Shown here piece by piece: positions 22,350 through 36,800 of a DNA stretch of 64,000 nucleotides. A program made the translations under genes and the position numbers. Where the stretch lies: assembly GCF_018691265.1 (NCBI RefSeq), contig NW_024881316.1, positions 5,914,819-5,978,818 of the forward strand. The letters run 5' to 3'. Numbering within the stretch: position 1 is the stretch's first letter; the number at the start of each line of letters is the position of its first letter. This stretch comes from Tyto alba. Taxonomy: Eukaryota; Chordata; Aves; Strigiformes; Tytonidae. The notes under the pieces are model-generated. The model was not told where the DNA came from and did not search any database. It saw only the letters and a list, made by a program, of their open reading frames with translations.

Positions 22350-23833
22350 GTGCTACCCCAGCTGACCTCTACCAGGTTTCTGAAACACATTAGTATACAG
22401 AGTATTCAGCACCTTGGTGGTTGTTCATTTCTTCTCTTAGTGTGATACCTGTAAATGTTTGTATGCAAACAGTCTTTATTGGAAGGTGTGGGATACAGGG
22501 AGCAAGGGATGCTCTAAAGGAATTGTTTTAAGGCAAAGGGTCAGATTAAAGATGAGGAATGGCAGTCTTCATAGCATTGGGCATGTCTGCCAGCAGACAG
22601 TATTCAAGCATCATTTTACAAGGACGGAGTTACAAATAACAGTCCAGTCCAACTGAGTGGCTGTATCGTGTGTAGGAGTGAGAAGCCCCTTTTGAATTCT
22701 AAAGTCAGGCCTCACTGAGAGATGGTGCCTATAGCAGAGGTGACAGATGCTGCAGCTCCCCCTGATTGTGGAACACAGGGGAACTGGGAGCCTCGGCTTT
22801 GTCCAGGGTCAAGTTGCTAACATTACTGATAATTCAGTGACAAATCAGAAGACAAGCTACTGATTTCTAATTTGTCCGAGGCAGCAGCAAACCTCGTGTC
22901 ATCTCTACTACTGCGCCATTACAAGACTTCCTATATTGTCTTTGTCCCATGTGACAGGCAAGCTCCGGCTCTGAAAGAGTGGTTTCTCAGCTTTTGGGCT
23001 CAGAGGCATTGCCTGGCAGAAGAGTCCACGAATTTAGCACAGTTCCACAACTTTTCAGTGGACGACTCGCCATATAATTTGTAGTGGTAGAGAGGGGTCT
23101 TAACCGTTTTTGATTTTTCAGTTAACTGCAGGATTATGCAAAAGCATTATGGAAACAGGAGTGTCCAGTCTCCCTTCTTTTCATGACTGAGGTACAAGAT
23201 GATCATAAGTTGGCCTTTGGCAACAAAGAGTACTGTGGGTAGGTTTTATTAAATGTTCTTACTTTCATCTCTAGCTGATTTATCTTCCTTAAGTGATAAC
23301 TGTTTTTATCATTGAGGGTAATATCTGCTCATGACCAATGAGGAATAGTTGTTTGTTTATTTAGCTATTGGTACTATTCGTTTTTTGTACAAAGCATGGT
23401 CATCAAGGAGGAAGTTGTAGATGGAGAGTTCAGAAAGAAAATAAACGCTGTGTTATATGGCTAATTGAAAATCTAGCATCAGGTCTTCTAGTGGAATGAT
23501 AGGTGCAAAAAATAATCAGATCAGACTTTTTTTTTTAACCCCCTCCAAACCTAACAGAAGTTTGACTCAAACCACTTAAGTTACTATGATGTTTCTGTGA
23601 TAGTAGATGTTTTAGCAGTGGTTTTGGTGCTTTATGATAATCAAAGCATGTGTTTATTCTTATGTCTTCAATATACAAAAAATAAGTAAATGATACCCGA
23701 GTTGCCAGTATCTGGTCCTTTTGTTCTTTTGAAAGGGTTGGCTTCAACTCAGTGGATATGTGGATTTAAGTTTAAAATAACAACCCTTGGAAGCTGTGCT
23801 GCTTGAATGACTCATGAAGAAGTTTTCATAGTT

Positions 23834-23866
23834 TTCTTTTTTTTTTTTTTTTTTTTTTTTTTTTCA
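23834..23866 (+). repeat. Poly(T) tract
   Basis: About 30 nearly uninterrupted T in PNISR intron 1, without an attached recognisable retroposon body. Its length is probably polymorphic. Confidence 0.85.
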
Positions 23867-26800
23867 TTTGGCCTTTGTTCAGCCTACTTCATCTTGGTGG
23901 CACTGTAAATATTAGTCAGACATGCTGATGTGTGAACCAGGTTCTGGAAAACTTTGTAGATACCGAACAAGCTGTTTTCTTCAGTTCTTTTTCTGGTTTT
24001 GTATTCTGGATCTTGGTTAGGCTTTGTGGAAGCCTCTGTTCTTCAATTTGAGAAAGAATAGTTCTGATGTTAAAAAATGTAGTGGAGTAACTGAAGCTGA
24101 CTTCTGGCATTCTTGTGTGACACAACTGTAAGTGGGCTGGAAGAATTTTACATGTTTTTTTGACTGGACATCTTGCTAACAGATCCCAGAAGACACATTG
24201 GTGTAGCTTTTGGTTCTCAGGAAGAGAAAAGATGCATAGTGTCTGGGCATTAAATACTTGCAACAATTTAGGGTGATGCCCTAGGTGATGTGTAGAAGTC
24301 TTTGGCCAACTGAAAGTGTGGTGGGTGAAGCAGTAGCAGTCCAGGTAGTTATTTTAACTTTTTTTTTTTTTTTAATTGCAAACTTAACTCATGCCATAAA
24401 TGCGCCATTCTCTAATCAGCAGCTGAATATAATATAGTAATAAATACTAGTTTTCCCAAATAAAATGGAAGCTGCTATGTTTTTGTCTGAGTGATGGTAT
24501 GCATTTGTTCTGACTCTGGGTGTCTGTGTGTCTGCAGCCCTTCTGTAGTAACTCCTGGAGTTCATTCCTATGTGAGTTCGTAGGGTGCAGTACTTTTCCA
24601 TGCTCCCAGGTCTTTTCAGCTGCAGAGGTGTTCTGACTTACCTGGGTCTCCCACATTAAGACCACATGCTGATGATTCTTGTGGTAACCTTTCTGCATTG
24701 AATTTTTCTTCTTGGTAGAGGGGCTCCTCTGGGTGTGCAAGGCCATTTTTCCTTTGCATCTCTCTTTTTCAGTCACACCTGTTGTGTACAGATTCTTACA
24801 GTAAGGTATTTTTTATTTCGGTGACACAGTCGTGGAAGAAGAGCTCAGTTTACATTTCCATCCAGTTTGGAGTACACTGAGGTAGATATTCTTGGAGTTT
24901 ATACAGTCTGTGTCTTTTACTGACTTTGGACATAAACTTGGTTGGATGTCAATAATAGCATGGATGAGTTGCTCTATGTAATTCCTTGCAAGAAACATGT
25001 GAACTGTTGGGGTTGTATCCCTACAGTACATACCCACTAGTCCTTCCAGCCTCATCAGTGATGTCTATGCTGTCATGGCCCTGATGAAGCAATAGCACAG
25101 TGGGAGGAAGGGGACAAAACGGCTCTCTGGCAACACTGGTGAGCTTGAACTCTCAGTGGCATTCGTCTGATTCCCGTCTTTCTACTAGCTGCTTTGCTCT
25201 AGGTGTTGTGAATGCAGTGTTAGATTTATCCTGTGTGCAACTGAACAGTGCCACAAAATTAATCATGGAAATTCACCATAAACCTTCAGTCACTGTGCTA
25301 AAACTTGACAGGGTCAGTATCAGCTACCTCTAATGAAAGGAAAAGACCTTACATTGGAACAAGGCACTCGCACAAAAGATCAAGACATGAGGCTGTAGAT
25401 TTCAAGGACCTCTGCTTCTGAGAAGTCTCTGTTTTCTTTTAGGTCCATCTCCAGAGCTTAAGCTTATATGGTACAGAGAAGCTCTGCCCACAAAGGATGC
25501 TTTTGAGATCCTTCTCAAGGTGTGACGTGGATGGCTCCCTGCAGCGCAGGAATTCCACAAAGAGCGTCAGAGACTGATGTCCCTTTGCTGCTTGTGTGGT
25601 CTTGAGCTCATACAAAAAGATTACCTAGCTAATGACACTAATTATTTAATACTGATTTGTTTTAGAAACTAGTATTTGCAGTTTGTTACAAACCAGGTCT
25701 CCTACCTCTTGGCATCCTTCCTTTCAGCTATTCTGTAGACCTAAAGATAGTTTAAAAGTAATGGCCACAATGTCAGGTTATCTGAGAGGAGATGGAACAT
25801 CTGGGGTTTTACCTATCTATCTGACCTACGAATGGAATATGAAAAAGAGTGTGTTGTCTTTAAACCCTCTGGTCCAAAGACTAGCTATGTAGGGGTTCTC
25901 AGAGTATGCATGGCAGCCTGCAGTTTCAGCTTCTTTGTTTATTTAGATAATGGATACTTCTTTGCTAAAATGCAGTGCCTGTTTGGAGGGCCTGCAAGAC
26001 AAGATCTTTAGTCACCAGAAGAACTTCTGCAGCTATGTATTAGAGCTCAGATTGCAAGTAAAACTTGTCAGGCCATCTCATGTCACATATGGACCTGCTG
26101 TTCAGGGATGATGAGTAACATCAGAAAGGTGATGCAACAGCCTCTGTTCTGCGTCAGAAAGCATTTGTTTGTTGTCTCTGGTTTTGTAGGCTCCAGAATC
26201 ATCTGTCATTAGTCTACCTGTCTACAGGGTTGAATAAACTGGACTACCAGATTGTGTCCTGGAGATCTGGTCAGATGATGTTGATGTCTGATGTAGGAGT
26301 TCCTCATTTTGATCTCTTCAGATCCTGACACAGCAAAAGGTGCCTGCTACTTTCCTCCTAGGGACAGCTTGAGTCCTAGGCTGTCTCCTGATTTTGTGGA
26401 GTTGAGGTAATCTTGCTTCTAACAAATAACTTAATCTTCCGAAGAGTAGTTGTTTTTCATTGCCAAGATATTTCGCTTCCACAAATTTCCTGGGTCAGGC
26501 CATTCAGGATCTCCAGGTCTCCTCTTCTGCAGAAGCTACTGATACGTAAGGTGTTCTGCGTAGTTTGGATACTGTGCAACATTCATACTGGGGAGAAGTA
26601 TATAGTCACAATGACTATATGAAGAGGTTCTTAGAAGGAGCAGGAAAGTCTGCTAGGTGTACTCATCTGGCCAACTAGGTATGGTTAGCTATCTTCCTGA
26701 TGCTCTGCTGGAGCTGAGCAAACTTTGTAACTCTCTGTGCTTCTTGTCTCTGACTAGCTGCATGGATTGGAGCAATTCAGATTACCCATTCGAATCTATT

Positions 26801-29800
26801 AAATGTGATTTAGGGACAGGTCTTGCTTATCTTTCCAATGGAAATTTCTTGTTATTTTTCAGTTCTGTTGCAGCCAGTGTCATAAGGCACGTAAGAAAAT
26901 AGTATCTTCAGGATAACAAGTGGGCTTTGTCTTTTGACATTTGCAGGACTGAGCCTCACTCCCTCAAACTGCTGCTCTCCTGTGTTGAGAGGTCTGAACG
27001 TAGTTACCTCTGCACAAGCACTGTTGAACTGGATAACAGATTTTATGAGCTTACACTATGAAACTGCCGACGTAGAGTTGTCTGAGGAATCTGACCAAGT
27101 CTGTTAGAGCTCAAGTTCTGTTGGGGGCCTTGTCTGAAAAACGGGCCCATCTTTGACATCAGTGGGCAACTAACTACAGGGGCCTTCACCAAACACTGTG
27201 CCATTGGGAAATCATCAGAAACCATGCTCTACTTGACAGGGTGCTATTCCCATCAGTGTGAATGTCTGTAATTTGCTTCAGGGTAACTGTGTTCTGTGGA
27301 GAATGCTGGGGGGAGTCTCCCAGACTTAAAAGTGAGCATATGAATTATCCCTCAAAACTCTGGTTACTGGTAAGTAGCTTCCAATTGTATACTTCTCAGT
27401 GTGTGTGGTGTCTGAACACACCATACAACTGTATTGGAATGTAACTTATTTTGTGGACAAATGGGCAGATTGAAGGAGATGCCCCTTTTCTAAAAGGACA
27501 GGTTAACACTGAGATGTAATCTGTAGCTGAGATGCACATCACAGTCAGAGACAGTGGAAAGGTGCCCTTTAAAATATCTGTTCTTTCTATGTCTTAACCT
27601 AGCTTTTTGTTGGGCGAAATACTAAAGTATAGTAGAGGCTTTGACACCAACTTTAAATTTTTCTCGGTACTGTTGGCTCTCAGAGGTTGCTGTCTGCTGG
27701 GGATCAAGGTAAGTCCTATCTATGCCACTATGTCAGCTTTTATCACCAGCAGGGGAGCTTTCACCAGCAATTGTCTCAAAGGTGGCATGTTTTAGTACCA
27801 GTAATTTTCTATAATAAAGCTTCAGCAGATCCTGCCTTTGAGTAAAGTTTCAGTAGGTCTAGCCTTTGAATAGGAATCTTTTTTATTTTTTTTTTTTTAT
27901 TTTTAAACATACAACAGAACATGTTTCAGAACATGTCTGCTCTTAAAAACTAGCAGAATTTTGCGATACCACATTAAATTTTCATAATTTATTAAGTACA
28001 TAGGACAAATGAGATGTGAATTGACAGAGTGTTTTTCCCATGTGACCATCTTTCTGTATAAAACAAAAAGAATCCTGAATTGGCTTCTGTTTCTTCATTG
28101 GTAAACAGATTTTTAATAGATTCAGGTTCTTGTTCTGTGATCTGACATCAGGGAACGGCTCTTGAAGCACCAATAAATGTTCTTTTGTTTATTTGTGTTT
28201 GCTAGAGAGAGAGAAGGCAGAAAGCCTGTATCCAGTTGAATTGGAGGGTAGAACAGCTAAGTAAAAGAACCTTAACCCATCATCATAAAGGAGGGTAGTA
28301 TCTGCATTTTCATTTGCAAGTTAGCTACCTGTAAAATGGATTCATTCTTTGAACCTGTTTGCTTTTCAAAACCTGTTGTACACACTGGTGACATTGGAGC
28401 CAGTGTCTTAATGACTTCTCAGTTGATGTATTCCTCTGTTAGTGTCTTGCTGATGTTTGAATTTAGTAGATTTTAGCCAGTATTCATCTCCTCCCCCCTG
28501 CTTTCAGTGGAAAACAAAGCTTATTTCACTGTGATTTGGATGCTCTGCTATGTGTTTGGCCTTGTGTTGCTAGTGGGAAGTAGGCATAGAGCTGTCCATT
28601 GTGTTAGGTGAAGCCTCTTTCTCTCAGGTGATGCTGATTTGGGAACTTTGTAAGAAATTAAAACTCATTTATAATTCATGCGGCAGTATCCTAGGTTAGT
28701 TTTGACAATGCAGATTTTTAATTAGGTCAGAGAGCACCTTGATTCTTTTCTCCCTTATTACTACTTGGTGTGTCTCAGGAAAATAATGTTTGCATCTTGT
28801 CATGTACATTAGTACAAGAAGCATCAGCTGTTTCAAGCCTGTAAGTTACTGATTTGGTGGGGGAGAGACACTGTTTGTTGGTTTTGGGTGTTTCCCCCCC
28901 CCCCAGCCCAGTATTGGAGGTGAATCCTTTGCAGTAAATTTAAGATTACTGAGGGCATGGGTTTTTTGCTGTGTTTTGTGAGTTCTTTTAGAAGTAGTTT
29001 GTCTTTCCAGTTTATGGCACTGAGGTTCAAAAGTGTTGTTTTGGTATCTCTCACATTGGTTTGTTCATTATCGTAAGGCTTGCCTTGGCTGTTTTTATTT
29101 TTGATGTCTTTAAAATAGCATCACTAGAAAAGGAAGATGTCAGTGATGTCTGATGGGAGAATATTGAGATTATGTTGAAAAGTTCTTATGTACTCAGTAA
29201 ATTTTCACAAGCAGTATACTAAGTTACGTTACTTTTATGTAAAAAAGAATAACATCAAATAGTCTACATGCATGTGATTTAATAGATGTGTCTGCTTATA
29301 AAGTTTATTTAGTTATCCTTTTGTTATGAGTCGTCATACTCTAAGAGCTAAAGCCAGTTTGCCATTGACACTTAAAAGCGGATGAAACTATTAAACACTG
29401 CAGTGCTTAGCAAAACAGTTTGTGAAGACAATAAATCACCTTTAAATGCCTGTAGCCTCCTTGTAGTAAGTGAGAAAATTTGACATCAAGTACCTTTTTT
29501 TGTGTTTACCTTATACCAGTTAGTGAAAACTTGGAAAAAGTGCAGGAAACCAACTGGGGAGCAAAAAAGCAAGGAAGTCTGTTCCTCAGAAAGAGATGGC
29601 ATCCTGCTGTTTCAGGTCACGATATAGATAGAGACCTTAGAACAAACCTCTTCTGTTCACTGGCTCTGAATAGTGCGTATTAAAAAACATCGTTCAGTTT
29701 TCAGTACTTAAAGAATTGGAATACGTGTGGTCTTCTCTTCTAGCCAGTATATTTTGAGGTTAGTTTTATAAACATTTTAAGATGCTAATTGTGTTCCTTC

Positions 29801-32800
29801 CATATCCTATTCCTGTTTCTGTCCAAAAAATAGCACAACAGCAAAGGTTACTTGGAATAAATAGAAAATTAGAGGTTGGTTTGGCCAATTTTCACATCAT
29901 ATTTGAAAAAGGGCTTTTGCGTATACAGTTCCATAAAGAAAGTGATGTAATTGCTTAAGTATTTGTGTAGTACATATTTCTGATGAGTAAAGTTTTTATA
30001 CTGAATTTGGTAATAAATCTATGTACTTCAAAGCCAGCATGACTTATAGTTGCCAACCGATGCAAATCAACATTTCTTCAGGAAAACAGTGGAAGTACAG
30101 AATTAATACAGAATTAAAAGCTTTCAAATACAGTTCACAAACTAAAATCATCAGTTTCAAATGGCAGTGATTTTAAATCGGTCTACTCCGGATGGCATAA
30201 ATTGAATTAACAAAACGTTGAAGTTCTTCAAGGTTTTACACAGTTGTTGCTGTCTTAGGACACTCCTGTGCATCAAAATAGAATTCAACTCCCTGTCTTG
30301 ACCTCTTGCTTTGCAATTCCCCACCTGATTTCTCTCCCCAAAATAGCAATAATAAGGTGAAATAATCTCCCTGGGGTAAGTTGAAGACTCTAGGCCATAT
30401 TATATTGCAGAGTGATGGAGAAGTAGCTACGTATGCTAACAACTAAAACCCGACTGGGTTTTTTGCTCTGGCCCTGAAGCCAGATGGCACTGCATGAAAG
30501 TCTCTGACCTTCCAAACCAAAATGGACACGTGCTAACTGCCCACTGCGTCCTGGGGCCATGGTGACACCCGAAACATGTTTGGGAGCAGGCCAGAGGAGT
30601 GCTAGGTGCCCTGGGTGAGTGCTGCTCTGTACTGGGGAGATGGTGGAGTCCGTTGGCAGCGCTTCACGTAGGGGCACAGTCTTGGCCTCGGCACCCCAGG
30701 GCGTGTTAACTTGTTGAGAGGGCAGCCAGGAGGGGAACGAATGCGGCTGCTGCTGCCTACAGTCACTGCCTGTGTTCTCTGTCTCTTCTTTGCTTTTTCA
30801 GGTGCCAATTGATATAGCTGCAGAATGATTTATCTTCCCCACAAAAAAGTTGAATTCGTTTATTTGAACGCCTTGCAAAATAGTAAGGGAGTTCCTATCT
30901 CGGGAGCAGGACATACAGAGGAGTTCTGGAGGCATTTTTTACCTTAGACCTTCTTACACTCCAAACTAGTGCTTCAGTTTGTCCGTAGTGAGGCTGAAGG
31001 CCTGAGAATAAAGAAAAAAAGGCTAGAATACTAAACATTCTTTTCAGTGCAGAATCCATGAGAAATTGATAACTGATAAGCATTTTAACAGGCACTCAAG
31101 TTTTTAACAAGCTAATTGTGTTAGTTGGAACATGTGAAAAAAATTCAGAAGATTTTAGGACAGAGATATAGCCAGTCCAGAAAAAAATCTCACAGTAAAA
31201 ACTGTGTGCCAGAGGTTCCAATTCAGTTGAATTTGTACAGGTGCTCTTAATATTGTTGCACTTCCATAAGATAAATTGATATTTCTTTAACTGAAAATTT
31301 TTTTTTTTTTTGGCGTTCGGTTATATGCAAACCTGCCTGTTAGATTATTGGTGAAACAACTTAATCTTCTACATCTTCTGCTGAGTTTATTTTAGTGAAA
31401 TTTCACAAACTTTTTCCAAGGCATTACATATTTAGGTAAAAGTGCTGCCAGAATTACTGAAATTTCTATTATTGCTAGTGTGATTTAACAGTTGGAAACA
31501 AAGGGAGTGGCACTGTGAGGCCGTGAAGTATTTTGATGGCTAGTGGTTATCTTGAACCACAGTCGTTGCAACTTTCTTTTAAGATGTGAACAAGTTTATT
31601 TTGACAATTGAAAGAATTTGGATTCTGGATGGAAAGATGAACTGAGGGGAGGAAGAAACAACTACTTACCTTTTTCTTATTTTAGAGTGAAAGTAGTATG
31701 GGAGGTTACTACTTCATACTTTGTGTATGAAATATGTATATATAAATACTGGGAGAGCTGGGTATGGCAGGCCCATCTTAAATATTGCGTTAAGTACATT
31801 ATTAGCCACTCTTACACTCAACTGGTATAAGAAAGTTTATTTCCTAGGTACAGATCAAAATGTAAAAAAAAAAAAACCAAAAAACAAATCAAATGAAAAA
31901 AACCCCAGCCCCTCCACCCCAAAATGACACTCTCTTCACTGGTTATAAAGATACAATTGAAATGGAAAAAACCTCTATACTTAACTTGTCAAGAAAAGAT
32001 AGTGAAAATAGTAAAGTAGGTTTCGCCCAATACCAAAAATATTATTTACTTACTTATTTCCCAATAGTGAAGTAGGTTTTTCCCTGTTCCCAAAGTTGAT
32101 CTGTCTTATTTAAAGCTCCCCAAAAAGGTATTGGCAACTGAATTTTTCCAAGCCATACATCTATACTTTTTGTATTGGCGTGAATGTAAGTGGTCTTGAA
32201 ACAAAGATGACACACAGTTTTTCAGATTAAAAATAAAATTTGTCAGAAGTATGCCAAATATGAGCTGGCATTCATCTCTGCATGACCCAACACCCCACAA
32301 TGTTACGTACAGCTGCTTTTGTCGTGCATTTTTGTAGTGTGATGCTCTCTTCCTATGCAGTCATGCAGTTATTTGTATGAATGTGTAAGCGCTAAGCAGG
32401 ATCCACTCTAATTGCTCTTGGTCTGTCTGCTGAAAGCCGGCTCTGTCTGAAGGGCTGCGTGTGTCCTGCTCGGTAAGAAGGGTTGGGGTTGCAGTCCTGG
32501 CTGGCCACCCGAGTGGCACCGGCTGCTTTGAGCTAGCTTCCTCTGAAGCAGACAGGCTTTATTCATCTATTCTGTATCGCACTTGGCTGTGAGCCACGAC
32601 TGGGTCTTCTGTGCTGCTCCTGTGACCTGAGGGAATGAGTTGTTCTCTGTTTCTTTCAGTTTGGGGTGTTTGAAACAGCTGACACGGGTGATGCTTGTTC
32701 AGCATGAAATGCAGGATTGTGTGTCGAGTGGCATGAGGATACATTCGTTGAGAGTGGAAAGCCTGCTGAGAAGTTGTTCACAGACTGGGTAGGACAGAGG

Positions 32801-33782
32801 GAGTCATGCTCAGTGCAGCCTTCCCCATACTGGTGTTTGGGAACGTGAAGTGTTCCCAGAGCTGTGCTCAGGCTTTGCCTTCAGAAAAGCTGTTTTGAGC
32901 AGTGTAGGTGGCTGCTCTCCCGTCCTCCATGTGTAGCCGGTTGGGTGTACGCAGGAGGTACAAAGGCCATTACAGGCATACCTGCTTGGTACACTGCTGT
33001 GCCTCATCAGATCCTTACAAAGCTGGTCCTGGAGCTTCACTTAAAGCAGGTTGTGGAGCTCCCGTGCCATCAGGTCCTAGGGTTGCTGTTGCCTGCTCAG
33101 TGAGGATACGTAACATGGCACCAAAAACTGTTTCTCGTGATTTTAAGGGACCATGTGGTAAATACACAGTTATGCGGCGATTCATTTTTTTTTTTCTTTC
33201 TCAGACTTGAAGGCATAAATTATTTAGGAATTATAATGAGCCTGTACAGTGCATAAAATGCATGCAGACATCGTCTTGTACCTGTGCAGTTCTGCAGTGC
33301 AATCATTAACAATGTGTTTTACCATTTGGTGACTTTCCTTTGTCTTGCTTAACAGCCTTGCATGACACTTGTTTAGAAAAATACACATCTTTTCCCTAAG
33401 AAACAGTCAAGGATATAATTTAAGTAATGTCTTTTATACTTTGACTTACTTTAAGTTGCATTTATTGTCAGATGAGTTCTTGTCTTACAAACTTGTCATA
33501 TCTCTCCTTGAGCATCATTCTGTATTTAATTTCTTTGAGAAAATACGGAGAAAGCATACTAGACTTCTGAAATCTTACAGTAATATTTTCAGATATTACT
33601 CTAAAGGATGAACCATTTCCTCCAGCTTAAAATATTAAGCCAGCATTGCTTCAGCTTGCTTTGCAAGGCTTAACTATATCTGCAGTTATGTAAGTTTCAG
33701 TTATGTGATATTTCATGGGCATCTATTTAAACATACAACTATTATTTTTAGTTGAAATATAGACTATATAAAGACTTAAAAG

Positions 33783-33870
33783 ATGTGGGATCAAGGTGGA
33801 CAACCTTGGCAGCAATGGCCTTTGAACCAACAGCAGTGGATGCAGTCATTTCAGCACCAGCAAGATCCAA
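33783..33870 (+). CDS. PNISR: PNISR first coding exon
   Basis: The acceptor ttattttta-g at 33,751 gives a ~31-nt leader, then ATG at 33,783. It encodes MWDQGGQPWQQWPLNQQQWM and on to QHQQDP. The donor is gatccaa|gtaagt. It leaves one base that pairs with GC of the next exon to make Ser. Confidence 0.95.
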
Positions 33871-36800
33871 GTAAGTATAGAGAAAGCTTTGTGGATTCAT
33901 TTTTCTTTTTATCTGTTGTCATTTGAATTTTTGAATCTTTGTTACAGAGCATGACTGATAGTTGCTTTTTTGTAGCTGCTCTCAAGATAATACATTTATG
34001 ATGCTTTTCTGAAGAACTAGAAAAAATAGAAAACATACACAATTCCAAATGTTTTGACACAATATTTAACATGAAACACAGGTGAGCAACCTGAGTTATC
34101 CTGGACAAATGATCAACATTTTACCAGTCATACAGATAACATTTAGACCTCATATACTTTTACAGAATCTGTATCCCTGACAGTTCTTTAGCCAAGCTGA
34201 ATCACTTATTTGAGAAAATCTGCTTTTTATTCCTGCCTCTGTGGCAGAAGTACTAATGCAGATGTATAGGCAGGAAAGCTCTCACTATAAGATTAGTGTG
34301 ATATTTGTTTTAGGTTACAGCAGTGATGAACATGATCTCTTGTTTGGACTTTTTTTCCCCAACAAAACTCCCAAAGCATTTTAAACAATAGAACATAATA
34401 TATCCTTAAATTGTGAGTGAGGTGACAACAATTCAAAATATCAAGAGAAATACAGAAATGGATAAAGAGAGTGGAGGTGTGTGTTTAAAACTCGGGCAGA
34501 GTGATCAGGTACACTGGTTTTATATTGCTTTCTATCACTTCAGTTTCTGTAGCTTCACTAGGGAGATTTCATGACTTGATAATAAGCAGAAGACATCCTA
34601 GTGTCCTCATCTGAGCGTGCAATTTATTTACTTACTGGTAGAAATGGTAGTAAAGGGAAAAAAGGGGGGAAGAGAACTATAACATAAAATAGCATTCCAG
34701 AAATCAGGGGTTATACAAAAAATAGACGCTGCTAAATGTAGTTTTCTAACTGTGTATCTTTCTTAAACTTGAATCTTCATGAATTTAGAGTTTGAGGCTG
34801 TCTGTATTTCTTGTTGATACCAAAATTTGTTCACTTACGAAAAAAGTGTACTGCTACCACCCATTGAGTGCTAATGTGAACCTAAAATAGTCTGCCTTCT
34901 GGCATTTTGAACATATGCAGAGAAACTACTTCAGCAAGTATGTGCACTGACATTTGCTTTCAGTTTGTTTTACTGTACACTGTGAATAAGTTTTAATGGT
35001 GCTCATGGTACTTGCTGAAGGTAAATGTTGCCTGTTTCTCTTGAGCAATGAGACATGTAAGTGAGAAACAGTGTTAGACTTCAAACATGAGAATACTAAC
35101 CTTTTAAATTTCCTCTGTTTATTTTAGGCCAGATTGACTGGGCTGCATTAGCTCAAGCATGGATTGCTCAGCGAGAAGCCTCAGGGCAACAGAGTGTAGT
35201 GGAACAACAAGGAATGATGCCAAATGGACAGGACATTTCAGGAATAGAGTCTGGTCCAAACAACCATAGTAATTTTCAGGGGGATCCCAACTTCAACAGA
35301 ATGTGGCAGCCAGGTTTGTTTTTCTTCCCATTCATTCCTTTTTTTTTTCCATGCAATGAAATCTTATTTTCTGTCAGACATTTCTGGGGGTGAATGTGCC
35401 ATGTCCCTCAGGTTTCAAGATGCAAAACTACCAGTAGCATCAACTAATAAACTGAGTATCACAGCTACTACTTGCCAGTCACGTGTTCCAGAAAATGGGT
35501 TAACAGTACAGACACAGAGGGTCTGGTAACACCACTCAGTAATCTCTATATAAAATAAATAAATAAATTTGGTTTATAATATATGTATGCAAAAGATTTG
35601 TTCTGTCCCTGAACATTGTAGAAAGATAAAGTGTGAATTGCAGTAATATATGTATTTCACTGGATCTCATTCTTACATCTTATGTGTGTTGTTGCTTATC
35701 CCACTGCACTAGGAACAGCAGCACTGAAGGCAGCAAGATGCTTCAGAATTAAAGAGCATCTTTTGCCCTCTCTTACAGTGTAACACCTGCTTCTGGCATG
35801 ATTTTGACATGTAGAATGAGTTCACAGTTTAACTGGCAGATGCTGGTTTTAGGTGTCTGAAAATCTTGAAAAAGGAGATGTGCAAAATTCTGTGTGTAAA
35901 ATAGGTTTTTGTTGCGTGTTTCATATACTTAGTATTTGCCCTTTTTGACTTACATTTGATTATCATCTGTGTAATTTTTCAGTTACTGTAAGTTAAAGTC
36001 GGCTGAACACTTCTGTTAGTTATTTTCAGTTGTTTTCAGCATCCTCAAAACCTCAATTTTGGCCCAAAATTAATTTTCTTTTTAAAACTTCATAAAATAA
36101 CACTGGAAAGAAGCATAGGATAGAGATTAGGTATTTTCCACTAAGAAGCTTTCTGGAGTTCTTTTTGAAAGGTTTGTTATGTCACCACACTACAATGCAA
36201 TTTGAAATGTGTAAGCAAGGTAGGTAGTAAGCCTGCATACATGCCTTCTGTTGCCTTGGTGAAAACTGCATTTCATGCTTGATTCCGTTAATGATTGAAA
36301 GAATAACACCTCCAGTTTTCACTGTGACTGTTCAAATTTGTTTAAGTGTAATGTTTAATAAAAGTGGGCTTAAAAGGTCATTGGTGGTTCTTAAATGTTC
36401 ATAACAAAAGGGAGGTAGCCACCAGGTTTCACTTAAGTTTCATGTACCTGCCCTGGGCTATAAGTTATCATAGGCACATGTAAGAATTTAAACTTTATTA
36501 TGTGACAGTACATAAAATGTATTCTAGCTGTATTTCTGTATACGAAGTAGAGGCTTTCACAGAAACACTGTCATTATTGGACAATTTTATTTTTTTTTTT
36601 CATATGATCTGTGGTGGTGAGTTCTTCCTCCTATGCTTTTTCATCTGTGAAGTGCAAGAGAATAATATCTTAAGTGGTAGTTTTTGCAAATAGTCACAGA
36701 ATGGCAAAAGCGAGGAAGACATTTTGCTGATAATTATAAATGTTTGGTGGCCAGGCTCGCCCAGAAAATGCAGAACAGGAAAACATCTTAGATCTAGGAG

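Larger units (their letters stand above)
20912..33751 (+). other. PNISR: PNISR intron 1
   Basis: A 12.8-kb first intron with no coding exon that I can support. It starts in the CpG island, contains a CR1 3' end (21,905-22,349), a ~30-base T tract (23,836-23,864) and other short homopolymers. About 23-28 kb reads as mixed-composition sequence without a recognised repeat family. Optional non-coding exons cannot be excluded. Confidence 0.6.

Noticed and set aside
23916..24776. Minus-strand ORFs of 116 and 109 residues in PNISR intron 1, one crossing a consensus GTAAGT donor
   Set aside because: There is no matching acceptor or partner exon in phase, no recognisable domain, and the amino-acid composition looks random.
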